Assembly (NCBI GenBank): GCA_001599715.1
Contig: BCHU01000007.1
Location: forward strand, 191,586-255,585
DNA from: Phaeotremella fagi
Lineage: Eukaryota; Basidiomycota; Tremellomycetes; Tremellales; Phaeotremellaceae
DNA length: 64,000 nt
Reading direction: 5' to 3'
The notes below the pieces were generated by a model. It worked only from the letters and a program-made list of their open reading frames with translations. It was not told the origin of the DNA and did no database searches. Shown one piece after another: positions 12,960 to 23,459 of the stretch (positions are counted from its first letter, which is position 1; each line of letters opens with the position of its first letter). The position numbers were made by a program, and so were the translations under genes.

Positions 12960-13355
12960 ATGCCAAAGCCAAAGCCAGAAACAAAAGCTGCTTCAGAATT
13001 CCCGTCTCATAGTCTCACTCCCAGGAATGAGGATATTTGTGATTACTCTGATCAATTCGACATCTTAACACTCAATCTTAGAGATATGTATAGAAAAAAT
13101 TATCTCGAATCCCTCACACAGAATTCTTCATCTCAAAAAACCAATCAAAGTGTTTCTACATCTATCGTTCAGGGGGATATCAAATCAATCCTCGAGTCCC
13201 GATTGAGACCTCAGACCGAAGCTGAGAGTCAACGGTTCCACGAGGAAGATATGGTTTATATCGAGGAGAGAAGAATGGTGAGGAGACTATATCTTGAGAG
13301 TAACGCCGTGATCAAAGCGCTCAACGATGAACACGAGAAAGGTACTCAGTGTTGA
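12960..13355 (+). CDS. Hypothetical small protein, 131 aa
   Basis: A single-exon frame with a good start context (TCAAAATGCC) and a predicted hydrophilic, helix-rich product. I do not recognise a family. Visible segments are a charged lysine-proline start, an aspartate-rich stretch (EDICDYSDQFDILTL), a serine/threonine linker, and an arginine- and glutamate-rich C-terminal half (EERRMVRRLYLESN) that could be a helix or short coiled coil. It sits in an accessory patch next to a family-1 gene, suggesting a lineage-specific gene. No membrane segment or signal peptide is seen. Confidence 0.5.
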   Translation: MPKPKPETKAASEFPSHSLTPRNEDICDYSDQFDILTLNLRDMYRKNYLESLTQNSSSQKTNQSVSTSIVQGDIKSILESRLRPQTEAESQRFHEEDMVYIEERRMVRRLYLESNAVIKALNDEHEKGTQC

Positions 13356-13581
13356 GCAATACTTCAGAAAGGGCATAATATAAGAGCTTAGTGTAGTTAT
13401 AGTGGAGTTATTTGAATGAATACAGTATGGCGTGTACAATATGCACACGATTCAAAATATACATATTGACTGATGAGCAAACATACTGCATCATGATCTA
13501 AAAGACAATTGAGATAACGAGGGAGCTAGCAATCAGAATCACCATGCAAACCATCAACAGCTTTATCCGGACTATCAACGA

Positions 13582-13878
13582 TCAAAGTAGATTCATCCGC
13601 TGTGTCTTCAAGAGGGAACCCTTTTCTCGAGCCTTGTATTCCCCATCACTAACGTTATCCCTATTAGTAGTCGTTTTACATCTTGCGCATCTCCTATGCC
13701 CTTCCTTCAGGTAGCATTTTTCCGTGAATCCCCCCTTGACAATACATTGATCACATTTGGATGATTCTTCTAGCACGTGATACTTGAATCCAGCATCGTG
13801 TTCCCTTTTTGTGTCTTCTACATTTGATCTGGTAGGAGGACCTCCCAGAATGCTTAGGGCTTTTACATCGTAAAACAT
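13582..13878 (-). CDS. Six-cysteine-module fragment of family 1 (98 aa)
   Basis: This short frame matches the C-terminal module of the tandem genes at 22443-26595. After KYHVLEESS comes C-x2-C-x9-C-YLK-x5-C-x2-C (CDQC...EKCYLKEGHRRCARC). The final cysteine of the six-cysteine pattern is missing. The ATG at 13876-13878 could be a genuine start, but an open frame (VHPFDEQSSGK) continues about 15 codons upstream until a TAA. This suggests the unit is the second half of a gene whose N-terminal domain lies at 14136-14657. I could not find a splice that joins the two in frame, so it is a small independent gene or part of a decayed one. Confidence 0.5.
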   Translation of the reverse strand: MFYDVKALSILGGPPTRSNVEDTKREHDAGFKYHVLEESSKCDQCIVKGGFTEKCYLKEGHRRCARCKTTTNRDNVSDGEYKAREKGSLLKTQRMNLL

Positions 13879-14135
13879 TTTTCCCGAGCTTTGCTCGTCA
13901 AAGGGGTGAACACTCGAGGATTATCAACTGACATCCTTTGTTTTGCGTAGTTATCATTGTCTTCTTTCATTTATGAAGAAATCGATAAGTGAATGTGAGA
14001 ATTGGCTGTAGGAAGGGAACTCATCCTCCTGTATATGTACAGCTACCAACTGTTCACTTCAAATAACATACATAACAAAATCAGTTTCGAGAGATCCTAA
14101 AAATATCTGACCACATCACTCCCCAACGTTTTACT

Positions 14136-14657
14136 CTATCTCGAAGACGAATCAGCCGTGATCTTACTAAGAGCCTCATAAACCTCTTGCCCGAGTTTCG
14201 AAGCAATATTCTCGATATCCTTACTAATGACATTCTCCCAATCAACGATCTCTTTATCATGCGCATTTTGATATGTTTTAAAAGTGACAAGATACATCTC
14301 CCCCAAACTCTTCTCCAAAGATCTAACAATCTCCCTCTCATCCCATGATATCTTAAAAGGTCTCCCACCGTTAGCGATGAGTTGATTCGTGCCTTCAAGA
14401 TAATAGACGTCGAGTTTAGGAGCTCGAAACCCCCTTGATGTAGCTTCGATGGTCGTTTTGAATTCATACGGTCGATGGTAGCTTGAGACGGTGAATTCGT
14501 ATTTGTTTTTACGACTGATCAAACTTGTGTGTTCTTTGGTTTTGACTTCCCATTCTGAAGTTGTATTTTGCCACGCACCAAGATTACTTTGAGAGGGGTA
14601 AACCGAAGATGACCCAGAGTTTCGACTGTGTTTAGTACTATTTCTTATTTTTACCAT
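14136..14657 (-). CDS. Family-1 N-terminal domain protein (173 aa), probably split from its cysteine module
   Basis: The protein aligns by eye with residues about 15-150 of the three tandem family-1 genes. Shared positions include W...S/T-x2-W-x-V (AWQNTTSEWEVK), a RPYxF block (HRPYEFKTTI), a late MY motif and the strongest block, W-x2-VI-x3-DIENIA-x-KL-x-QE (WENVISKDIENIASKLGQE). It stops soon after this block (DSSSR, then TAG), where the relatives continue through a variable linker into the cysteine module. The module itself lies about 260 bases downstream on the same strand (13582-13878). The gene is therefore either a naturally single-domain member or the 5' half of a broken gene. Function unknown. 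Confidence 0.6.
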   Translation of the reverse strand: MVKIRNSTKHSRNSGSSSVYPSQSNLGAWQNTTSEWEVKTKEHTSLISRKNKYEFTVSSYHRPYEFKTTIEATSRGFRAPKLDVYYLEGTNQLIANGGRPFKISWDEREIVRSLEKSLGEMYLVTFKTYQNAHDKEIVDWENVISKDIENIASKLGQEVYEALSKITADSSSR

Positions 14658-14884
14658 TATGAGTGATTTAATGAAGATCTTTTTATCAAAAGTTGAAGTA
14701 GAAAATAAGATGATTCGCAGAAATCAAATGAGAGTGGGGAGCGAAACCTGTCTTCTTAACATTGAAAGGATTGCATGCGAGACCGTTTTCGTCATCGTTT
14801 TGGAAGACGGACAGAATGTGATTAAAGAGAATCTATTCTTTAGAGAAAAAGAATGTTTTTCGAAGGCGTAGAATGGGTTCTCCA

Positions 14885-15447
14885 CTAAAATACGAAGCTC
14901 ACATGGAGCGTCTATAATACAAAGGTAACCACCGGGAATTCCAAGTTTTTACATCCTATCTTGTGACTGATGTTACCTTTTCAAGCATGGACGTTACTCT
15001 ACAAGACTGTACCAACAAGTCAGCCCTTAAATCATTATTCCAGCATTATTTATGGCTGAGATTCAACATTGCTACAGCTTCTTACCTGCCCGGCGATCCC
15101 GAGCAGAGAATGCCACTTGCGGATAGAGTTGTTTGGTAGCGATTTCGTACGATAAATGTCTTCAATGTATGCTTCGTGATTTAAAGTAAAAAGACATTCT
15201 AAACCTTTAAAAAACAATCTCTTCTTCTATTCTTTGTGCAATTGACTCTTTCATTTGTTGACTTACCGAGTAATCCAAGCCTGGAAAACCGTTCCATTTA
15301 CTGTAGTAAAGTATGTATCCAACCGGATCTAATGGACAGGATCTGAGAAGGTAATTCGATTCGAGTGCGTGGTCGTCATTCACCTGCGTCAAATGTAATC
15401 CTTTCCAATGGGTCTTATTTACCCAGCATAGGTCGTAGTTGAAAAAT
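14885..15447 (-). CDS. Candidate spliced gene of unknown function (5' end unresolved)
   Basis: No single long frame exists here, but several short frames bounded by good splice sites read like protein. The first (about 15250-15447) gives FFNYDLCWVNKTHWKG...LLRSCPLDPVGYILYYSKWNG and ends at TCG|GTAAGT. The second (about 15075-15190) gives LECLFTLNHEAYIEDIYRT and IRKWHSLLGIAGQ, ending at CAG|GTAAGA. Then CTGAC...ACAG introduces SCRVTSMLEK|GTAACA, and a last short exon ends at TAG 14885-14887. The phase between the first two exons does not match at the obvious sites, and no ATG is found upstream before the RIB3 stop. It may be a decayed gene or one with unusual splice sites. No family recognised. 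Confidence 0.35.
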
Positions 15448-15499
15448 CTATTAAGCTAAAAGCGATGTATGCATTGTTTTGAATGAAACCAGAAAACCC

Positions 15500-16315
15500 C
15501 TACTTGGGTACCAAACTACTACCCTCACCTTCGACCCAAGCTGCCAAATCAGCAACACTGATAATCTTCAAACCCCATTCTCTCGCGAATCTCCAACAAT
15601 CATCACGACGAGCCATAGATCCAGAAGGGTCTGTTGGGTGTACCAATTCACATAGTAGTCCGACTGGGGGTAAAGACGATAGATAACATAGATCTAACCA
15701 AAAGTTAATTTAACTAGTCTGAGAAAATAAAGATAGAGTTGACATACCAACAGCACATTCCGTATGTCCCCTTCTATTCCTTACTCCACCAAGTGTATAT
15801 CTTAAAGTAACCAAATGCCCAGGTCTAGTGAAATCATCCTCTTGACCACCTTGAGCTAATAACCTAGCCGTGTACGCTCGATCATGAGCTGATATCCCAG
15901 TCGTCACTGGATGTTTGGAAGGATTCGAATCGATAGTCAAATGATAAGCTGTTCCCTTTGGATCCTGAGATTTGCCATTGGAAGGTAACAGGGGTGGGAG
16001 ATCTAAAGAAGATAATTGAGAGGGTGGCATTGAAGCGCATATAAATCCACTATCACGCAAACGGAAGGATCAGAGCAAACACGTTAAAGGATAGTTCACT
16101 ACTCACCTAGTCCATTTTATGAACCATGCCATCCCCTCTGTAGTTATTTTATCAGCTGAACAGACGATATCACCTTCGTTCTCCCTGTTCTCGTCGTCCA
16201 TGACCACTACGAATTCACCATTTGAAAAAGCGGTTATTGCATCTTGGACTGAATCGAATGTGAAGGGTGTTGGAATGGATTGTGGTGGATTGGGTGTTCT
16301 TGTTGGTGCTGACAT
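15500..16315 (-). CDS. RIB3: 3,4-dihydroxy-2-butanone 4-phosphate synthase
   Basis: Converts ribulose 5-phosphate to the four-carbon precursor of riboflavin. Exon 1 carries the acidic active-site block [19 protein letters not shown]. The spliced second exon gives [36 protein letters not shown] and [12 protein letters not shown]; the RPGH and RGHTE segments are characteristic of the family. The C-terminus ends [14 protein letters not shown]...VPK, TAG at 15500-15502. Two introns (about 16037-16106 and 15690-15745) join in frame (TGG ACT AG|T GGA and GCT GTT G|AT CTA). The fungal enzyme is a monofunctional RibB-type protein of this size. Start chosen at the only ATG in the first exon. Confidence 0.95.
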
Positions 16316-16749
16316 GGTGGGTGAGAGAGGGGAGAGAGGGATGGGGTGACGTTCTTTGGATTACTTGTATATTATATGTCTATGTGTACGTAGATTGACT
16401 TGACTTGACTTTTTTTCGAAAAAACAACGACTTCATTATGGCATCACCGGGAAAGGTTGATAAGCTAATTCAGGCACAAGGGACACGTGGTTCCAGGTGA
16501 TAAACTGAAAGCTTGGTTATACACGTCATTAAGAACAACCGTCGGTCTTGTCTTGAACTGTTTGAACTGTTTCTCGGGGTCGGTCATGCACCACCGCTGT
16601 CGTATACGATTACGGTCTCAATCGGCAGTGTATCATCGAGAGAAAGTATATATCTAGAAGGGGGAAAATATCTCTCTCCCACAACGATCTAAACAATATC
16701 TTCTCTAACCCATCTAACACGTCCAACAAGGACTCTCATTAAATCAACA
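16316..16749. promoter_or_regulatory. Divergent promoter region of RIB3 and the Cld1-like gene
   Basis: These 434 bases contain no convincing gene. They separate two divergent starts. A CACGTG core lies at about 16493-16498 (GGGACACGTGGTTCC). A pyrimidine-rich leader with TCTCTCCC and several ATCTAAC-like stretches precedes the ATG at 16750. Confidence 0.3.
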
Positions 16750-18703
16750 ATGGCAACAGCAACAGCGATCAAAACCCCAACAAACTCTCAACCACCCTCA
16801 CGAACCTCGACACCTCTCCCACCTCAATCCAAACCAATCCCTAAAACGTTCACAACCTCCCTCTCAGCATGGTGGAACAACTCTTCCTACAAAGAAGCCA
16901 GAGTAGCTGAAGAAAGACTTTTACGTCGTTTAAGAAATTATACACCTCCCGAACCACCAGTTCAACATGGTGGATGGTTCGGTTTCGGTGCTACTAGTAG
17001 TACAGATTCCAAGGATGTCGGGACTAAAGAAGACGTCATTGCTCCTATTGACGTTGAAGGTTCTGGAGGTTTGGTTGCGACTTTGAGAAATGTTTTTATT
17101 ACCACTCCGAATCCTGCTTTGGCGCCTGAAAGACCTGATGAGGTTTATGTTCCTGGTTCACCTACTTCTTCTTCAACGAATTTAGGAGAGAAACATAAAC
17201 ACCATTTACACCATTCGAAGAAAAACGATAAATTGGTCGATTACATCAACACCTTAGAAATCAGTAAACCTGAAGACAGAAACAGTAAAGAAGCTGTAGT
17301 AGTTCTTCATGGATACGCAGCTGCTCTAGGGTAAGTCCCCAAACCTCAAAACACCATCTAACATCACAGATTCTTCTTCCGTAACTGGGAACAAATATCC
17401 CAGACCTCCTCTTCAACCCATCGAAGAACCTTCTTCCTAGACTGGTTAGGAATGGGACTCTCCTCCCGACCCTCCCCCTCCCTCCTCTCTTCACCAAACT
17501 CCTCAACAACCGAACAAAGAGTAGCCAGAGCTGAACATTTCTTCCTCTCCTCTCTTGAATCATGGCGAATCTCTGTTGGACTAGAAAAAATGATCTTGGT
17601 CGGACACAGTTTAGGTGGATATCTCGCTAGCGCTTATGCAGTCAGATATCCAGATCGGGTATCAGGTTTAATTTTAGTTAGTCCAGCTGGTATACCTCAA
17701 GGACCTAAGGATTGGAAACCATCACCGCCAAAGAATCCAACTGGACCCGGTGGTAAAGAATGGAAAGACGGTAAACCGATCGATGAATCCAAATCGAAAT
17801 CTACCTCTAAACCTGGTTCCAGATCTGGTTCTGCTACTGTTTCTCCTTCGGGGTCGAATAGTGAATTAGACGAAGCTGCCCAAGCTGCCGAAAGGGAATT
17901 CAACGAAGATCAAAGAGAACTTCAAGCTGGTGAAAACAGTCCTAAAGGTGAAGCTAAAGATTGGCAGAAGAACAGAGAAGCTTCAATGTTCAGACGTAAC
18001 GCTACTAAACGTGAGTCCCAATCTTAGTGTGAAACATCTAATCTGTATACTGATGTAGATCATAGTGTTCATCTGGGGATGGGAAAAAGGTTTATCACCA
18101 TTCTCAATCCTACGTAACATGGGACCATGGGGTCCAATGTTCGTCGGTCGATATTCATCGAGAAGATTCGCTGCCCAGTCCGAAGAGGATGTAAGGGATT
18201 TACACACTTATATCTATAACACCAGTATCTTGAAAGGAAGTGGGGAATATTGTATCTGTACGTCCAGGATATTCTGACTTTGGATTCAAACTGATTTTGA
18301 TTGGTGTGTAGCACATATCCTAGCACCTGGTGCTCATGCTAGATTACCTATTGTGGATAGAATCCATAAATTGAAGATTCCAGTGACGTTCATTTGTAAG
18401 TTTGCAATTCTCGTTCTTTTAAACAGGGGAACATGAACTGACTTAATTCTTTAGACGGAGATAACGATTGTATGTTGAATCGACGACTCAAATTGGGTAC
18501 CTGATTTTTTGCTAACTAAATTCGCAGGGATGGATGTCGAAGGTGGTCGAACATCACTTAAAATCCTAGAAAAACTTGGAAACAAGGGATCATCAGTCCA
18601 TGTAGTCCCTAAAGCTGGTCATCACGTTTACCTAGATAATCCAGAGGTTACCAATAAGATTATTGATGATGCTATAACAGCTGTACCAACTTTCAGTGGT
18701 TAG
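16750..18703 (+). CDS. CLD1: Alpha/beta hydrolase of the ABHD4/ABHD5-Cld1 family
   Basis: A lipid acyl hydrolase or acyltransferase-like protein; the yeast relative Cld1 deacylates cardiolipin in mitochondria. Visible family blocks are VVLHGYAAALG then FFFRNWEQIS (oxyanion region), FFLDWLGMGLSSRP, the nucleophile elbow LVGHSLGGYLASAYAVRYPDR and LILVSPAGIP. The C-terminus has FI.GDNDWMD for the acid and VPKAGHHVYLDNPE for the histidine. HHVYLD fits the H-x4-D motif described in this family. A long hydrophilic, lysine- and serine-rich insertion (about 17700-17990) sits between the nucleophile and the lid region. The N-terminus is serine/threonine/proline-rich with a weak basic character. Introns occur at about 17332-17369, 18011-18059, 18258-18311, 18396-18453 and 18470-18527. 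The exact substrate is inferred. Confidence 0.85.
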
Positions 18704-19002
18704 GTTGGGGTGTATGAGGGTTTTTTTTCGTATTAGATGGTGTCAGGATGTATTTGTATCAGTATGCACTATCAGTGTTATTGTCTATCAACATAGCCAA
18801 ACGCTTCAGGATGGGTTGTCTAAAACATTGAAAATATACATTATGAATCAAGAATGAGAAGGAACCTGGAAGACAATTCGATATCGTTAAATATAGCATT
18901 ACAACATGTACATGGACACCATAGGATGTGTTAAGTCACTCCCAAAGACGTCGATGATCGTTAAAATATTCAAACAGTGGATTTAATAATACCTAAGTTA
19001 GT

Positions 19003-20018
19003 TCAATCAGTTAACGCTTGTAATCTGAAAATGTAAAATTCATCATACTCTATCTCCAACTAACAAGATATTCATTAGCGACCACGATTCAAAAGGTGAA
19101 AAAAAAGAGGACATACGAATTGTAAAGCCACATCCCGAGGTGAAAGGACGTTCAACCCTCTAGGATTGAACAAAGATTGATTGGAATCATGAATGAAATT
19201 TTCGGTTGATATCAGGACCTAAATCGTAGGGTGGGGGTGGGTTAAGCAACAATCCTCTCGTGTAAGTAACGACTCGACCTCGACGCACCCGTTCAAAATT
19301 AGATTTCCGCCATAACAAACTAGTCCACCATGTCGCTATCGCTATGATGTTATCTATCACGGCTTGACGAGTCGAGTAAGCTTGGAGTAACGTTTCGTTG
19401 AGTTCATTCATGAATTCCAAGAATTTGAGTGGTTCGATCTGAGTTGATTTTCAAGTTTTATTAGTTTTCCAAACAATCTTTGTTCGGATGGTGACGTACC
19501 CTGCCCTCTAATTCCATTGGGAACATGGTTTGGAATCTATGTTGGTCAACGTCGAGTGAATGATTGTAGAGGGGTAGAAACTCAAACTCACTGACACACT
19601 TCCCCACCTATCCAATCCCTTTCAATCCTAACAATCTCCTTGGGTAAATCACGTCCTATAACCCCCGTAACAGGAGTTCCGAAATATGTATGACTAGGAA
19701 TTGCAGATCTAGGATAAGCAGATCTAGGTATACTACGTTCCCATCAATACAGTTACCAGGTGTTTTTTAAGTGGAGAAGTGGACCTACCCCCGACCATAT
19801 CTCCAATCAACATTCTCTTCCTCAGATTGTAAATCCCTTATCTCAATTCCTAAACCGTTACCGTCCTCATTTCCATTTGTTAGAGCTGTCGATTCACCGG
19901 TCCCTGTATACACCTCGTTATGGGTTTTGAGACCTGATGTCGATCCTCCTTGACTTTGAACTTTACCATTTTCTAATTCTCTAGGTGTTACCGATGGGTT
20001 GGTCATCACTGACGCCAA
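19003..20018 (-). CDS. ERF4: Erf4/Golgin-A7-type palmitoyltransferase subunit
   Basis: Erf4 partners with the DHHC enzyme Erf2 to palmitoylate Ras-like proteins at the ER/Golgi. After a low-complexity N-terminus, the spliced protein gives FGTPVTGVIGRDLPKEIV, then VRIERDWIGGEVCQFQTMFP and MELEGRIEPLKFLEFMNELN. These fit the Golgin-A7/ERF4 domain (ERD...QF...FP.EL.GR). A hydrophobic segment (AVIDNIIAIATWWTSLL) follows. Further exons continue in frame through CGG|GTGCGT...TTTAG|GTCCTG to LNVLSPRDVALQFLEIEYDEFY, ending at TGA 19003-19005. The frame would stop at 19187 if the intron with donor GTGCGT were ignored. About five introns. No ERF2 gene lies in the window. Confidence 0.8.
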
Positions 20019-20358
20019 ATTTTGATCACTTCAATCCTCTGGGATTAGATATGAGATTGAATTAAGATGATATATGGTATCACCTTAGTAAGGTTGACTA
20101 TTATTTTTGAATGACATCAAGGAATGAAGATTATGGTTTGGTTGTCAACCTTACTTTTATTTTGAGCTTTGACTTTTCTTTTTGTCTTTTGTAAATTTAG
20201 TGGCGTCGGTTGTCAACAATGACAATAACAAGAAGGACGATGAATTTCAGGATGACATCGTCAAAGACAGTATCCCTCGAGCAGGAATTGCATCTACCAA
20301 ATAAAGCAATAAGAAAGTACAAATCCAAAACCCCACCACCAGACCACAACACACACTC
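20019..20358. other. Intergenic region upstream of ERF4
   Basis: These 340 bases lie between the ERF4-like start and the 3' end of dephospho-CoA kinase. Short open frames occur, but none has a family match or splice support. Nothing else is seen. Confidence 0.5.
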
Positions 20359-21353
20359 TCACCTACTCCTCCCCAAATTCCTCAATTCAACCTGCTCACT
20401 CCGTTGAACCTCACCCCTAGCTCTCCGTCTAGGACCTTTCCTCAAAACAAACCACCGTCTCCCCAAAACAATCATCCCAGCAACCAAACCAACCGGAGAG
20501 ATCACCCAACAAAGTCTCCACCACCAACCACTCTCCCCACCTTGCTGTTGACGCCATTTAGACACTAACCTGTCCACTTGATCTTCTAGATCGACGATGG
20601 TGCCGCTGTTATCTAGGACTTTGGTTGCGTACAGGAGTTTATCTTTTAGCGGGAGTTGGGAGGTTATTCTTTGGTTCGCTTGGAGGGGGGTTAGAGGGGG
20701 GTTTGAAGGTCTGGAGAGAAGTCTGGAGAGTTGGAGTTTTTCGTTACTATCACAACAGAGTTTTAGCAGACATTCAAGAAATGTAACCGTTTTATAAATT
20801 AAGCAAGATGCTGAGCTCAATACTTGAGCTTGAACTCTCACTCACACGTAAACCACAACAACCTCTCCGACCCATTTCCAAAGTCCAGCCTCAACAAGCA
20901 AAGGAACATCGACAACACAACACCACTCCCCATTTATCCAACACCTGAAAACCCCCCAAAAGATAGCCGATCGAACACGAGGATGAACCACCGAATTCAA
21001 CCACCTCCTCTCGTCAGGATCTTGAAACACTATATCCCCAATGACAGCTCTGTTAAGTGATACCCCGTCCTCCAAAAGAATCCGATCTCTACCCCAATGA
21101 TTTAGAAGTAGTTCGTAACCCGATGTCCCTGGTTCTATTACTTGTCTGGCTAGGAGATCGGCATCTATTAGTGGGAGATGATGTTTGGTGCTTAGGAGGT
21201 TTGAGACTGTTGATTTTCCTAGGTGGTTTCAGTTTATTTGTTTGTTTTTTTGAGGGGAGGGGTTGGATTTACCTGAGGCTATACCGCCTGTTAGACCTAC
21301 GACTGAAAGGGGATGTAGTCAGCTTCTATGGTTGCTACTGCACGCTTCCTCAT
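20359..21353 (-). CDS. CAB5: Dephospho-CoA kinase with C-terminal membrane segment
   Basis: Last step of coenzyme A synthesis: phosphorylation of the ribose 3'-OH of dephospho-CoA. The start is a mini-exon, ATG AGG AAG C at 21353-21344, spliced to give MRKLVGLTGGIASGKSTVSNLL, which contains the P-loop. Further blocks are LIDADLLARQVIEPG, RAVIGDIVFQD, RRWLNSVVHPRVR, CCVVDVPLLVEAG and KLQLSRLLSR. These match the CoaE family. A hydrophobic stretch (WVISPVGLVAGMIVLGRRW) near the C-terminus suggests membrane anchoring, as in other fungal enzymes. Three introns join in frame. Without splicing, the first exon is too short to be noticed. The symbol is by homology. Confidence 0.92.
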
Positions 21354-22442
21354 TGAGCGCTATGAACACTTACTTAACATGATATGATAAGATGATGATT
21401 GATTGAGAGTCAAGCACTACTGAACTGTAGGCCACCATCACCAAATACGTTTTGCAGCAATTGCCGGGGCTCCAATGGTGAGTTTGGAACGTCCTGACAT
21501 ACCTTGGGATTTCAAGGTGGTTGCGGAAAAAGCAGCATGTGTCAATCGTAGGGGACCAATCAGACTCTGCGACTTAATCGATAGAGAACCAGCCGTGATC
21601 ATTGCGCGTCTACATGATGTAGCCAATAGTATACTTGAGTTGAAGCTCAGGTTATTGTGGGTGCAGAGAATTACAATACTCGTAAAGTGGCGGAAGCGTG
21701 CTGGCACCAGTCCATTTGGATTAAGCATACGATTTTTGATTGTTCTAAATGAATCGTCCTCACGAGTCCTGAATTAACCATTTTAAACATGTATATGAAC
21801 TGATCACCAAAGTAGAAACTACAAGCCAATATTGCGCCTAATTCGCTGTGTGTTCCCATCTTATCACGAACGTTTTTACTCCCAAAAACACAGAAAGAAC
21901 CGGAGTTCTGATTACAGACTTCTGGATTCCAAAATGCCTTCGGAAGGGTCCAAATTTGAACTCATCCCCGAGACATTTAGTGACAATAGCTCTAAAATCA
22001 ACTGGGTAAATCCCAATGATGACTACACATCTTATCCAAAGATACAGGACATCGAGCTACCAAGGATTCAACACAGTGCGTGAAACTGTCACCTCTCTTG
22101 GATCTTTTGCGGGTGCGGAAAAAGTTCCAGGATTTCAAATGTATATTAAGTGAAGATGTCAAAGTTCATATCTCTTGATTCCAAGGAAGTGGAACGTTTT
22201 GCTAAGATTGGCAATGCAAGTTCGGCTTTTCAATGTCAGACTTCCGTTTGGAGAAGTAATCACATTTGACACCCTGTGACTGTAGCTTGACCTCTAATGT
22301 ACCTGTATCTCTCTACCACCAATCACTCTCAATTTCAAAAGACCGTGAACAGACCTACCTCTTTTCGAAGATCATCTGATTATCAACTTCTTCACCGTTC
22401 TGCTAAACAACAAAACATACAACGAAATTCAGTTCATTCATC
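21354..22442. other. Accessory intergenic region with two doubtful small frames
   Basis: About 1.1 kb with no conserved gene. A plus-strand frame at 21475-21777 (start MVSLERPDIPWDFKVV, 100 aa) and one at 21934-22083 (start MPSEGSKFELIPETFS, 49 aa) begin with ATG in reasonable context. The second ends just after a GTGCGT donor-like sequence. Neither has a recognisable domain, though the second resembles the hydrophilic starts of family-1 genes. They could be small lineage-specific genes, first exons or remnants. Confidence 0.3.
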
Positions 22443-23459
22443 ATGTCAGAATTAATTCCTCCCACAACACCAACCCATCAGAACTTCGAAGTTTGGAGAT
22501 TAAGTTCCGAATTCTGGACTATCAAAAATAATCAAACAAGATTCGGTGTCGACCACCATCTTCTCTCAGATATCTCTGCTAAACATCCATTTCGGCCATA
22601 CACATTCGGTACGACTTTGTACGATCCATCCATCAAAGATCGAAATCTTTTACTCCTGGTTTCCGGAACCACAGAGAATCTCGTTTTCGTCAAATCACTG
22701 GAAAAGGTTTTCAGGATTGGTGAGGATGAGATTCGGACGTTTGATTCTTTGAAGGCGGGTTTGAAAGAAATGTATTCGACAGATAACGTGACTGTGGAGA
22801 ATTGTTTGTTTGAGAGAAAAGATTATTGGCAAGAAGTTATCACGGCTGATATTGAGAATATCGCCACAAAGCTCAGTCAAGAAATTCATCAAACACTCCT
22901 TATCAATCACTGTTTCGGTTTCATGGAGGAGACAGATTACACGAAATTCAATCCTTTTGAGGGAGGTAATCAAAACGATTCCGAAACTTTGGTAGACCCT
23001 TCAGAATCAAGAAATAGTCTCATCGATCTAGGGTCTTTCAATGAGGCTCCATCTGAACCAGGAAGCAGTCGACAGAATGATTTATCAAATATCGAATTAA
23101 TCGTAGAAACCAGCTCACGGAACGGTGAGCAGAGACACAGATACCCTCGTGGGACAGCTTATCTAAAGTACATTGCAAAGGCTGTCTCGGCTATCAAATC
23201 AGGTGATCAGTATTATGTTCTTGAAGGCGATTATCGATGTGTTACCTGTAGGACGGGACCCAACCCAGAAAAGTTTTGTTATTTACCGAAAAAACCGAAA
23301 TGTATAATTTGTGCGAGGTGTACGGTTATCCACAAAAGAGTTAAATGTTCAGCTTTGGAAGGGGCTGTCAGGTTCGAAGCCGACACTCGAAATAAATTCT
23401 TGGAAAGCGTGGAAGATGACAATCAAATTGAATTCTTGGATGGTTTGGAAACCGGGTAA
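22443..23459 (+). CDS. Family-1 protein: W/RPYxF domain plus six-cysteine module (338 aa)
   Basis: Uninterrupted frame with good start context (CATCATGTC). Residues about 15-155 form the shared domain: FEVWRLSSEFWTIK, HPFRPYTFGTTLYDP, RNLLLLVSG, LKEMYST and YWQEVITADIENIATKLSQE. A serine/asparagine-rich linker of about 80 residues follows. The C-terminal module is YRC-x2-C-x9-C-YLP-x7-C-x2-C-x8-C (YRCVTCRTGPNPEKFCYL, then CARCTVIHKRVKC), close to a Zn2Cys6 cluster but with longer loops. First of three tandem copies in the same direction. No signal peptide or membrane segment. Function unknown. The cysteine spacing suggests zinc binding; DNA binding is only an inference. Confidence 0.75.
   Translation: MSELIPPTTPTHQNFEVWRLSSEFWTIKNNQTRFGVDHHLLSDISAKHPFRPYTFGTTLYDPSIKDRNLLLLVSGTTENLVFVKSLEKVFRIGEDEIRTFDSLKAGLKEMYSTDNVTVENCLFERKDYWQEVITADIENIATKLSQEIHQTLLINHCFGFMEETDYTKFNPFEGGNQNDSETLVDPSESRNSLIDLGSFNEAPSEPGSSRQNDLSNIELIVETSSRNGEQRHRYPRGTAYLKYIAKAVSAIKSGDQYYVLEGDYRCVTCRTGPNPEKFCYLPKKPKCIICARCTVIHKRVKCSALEGAVRFEADTRNKFLESVEDDNQIEFLDGLETG

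Noticed and set aside
14659..14871. 70-aa plus-strand frame with ATG next to the family-1 N-domain gene
   Set aside because: Lies in the expected promoter of that gene, lacks domain or splice support; kept out of the gene list.
18065..18326. Overlapping frames on both strands inside the Cld1-like gene
   Set aside because: The plus-strand frame is part of the hydrolase itself and the minus frames are shadows.
20210..20407. 65-aa plus-strand frame between ERF4 and CAB5
   Set aside because: Overlaps the conserved 3' end of CAB5 on the other strand, with no protein-like pattern.
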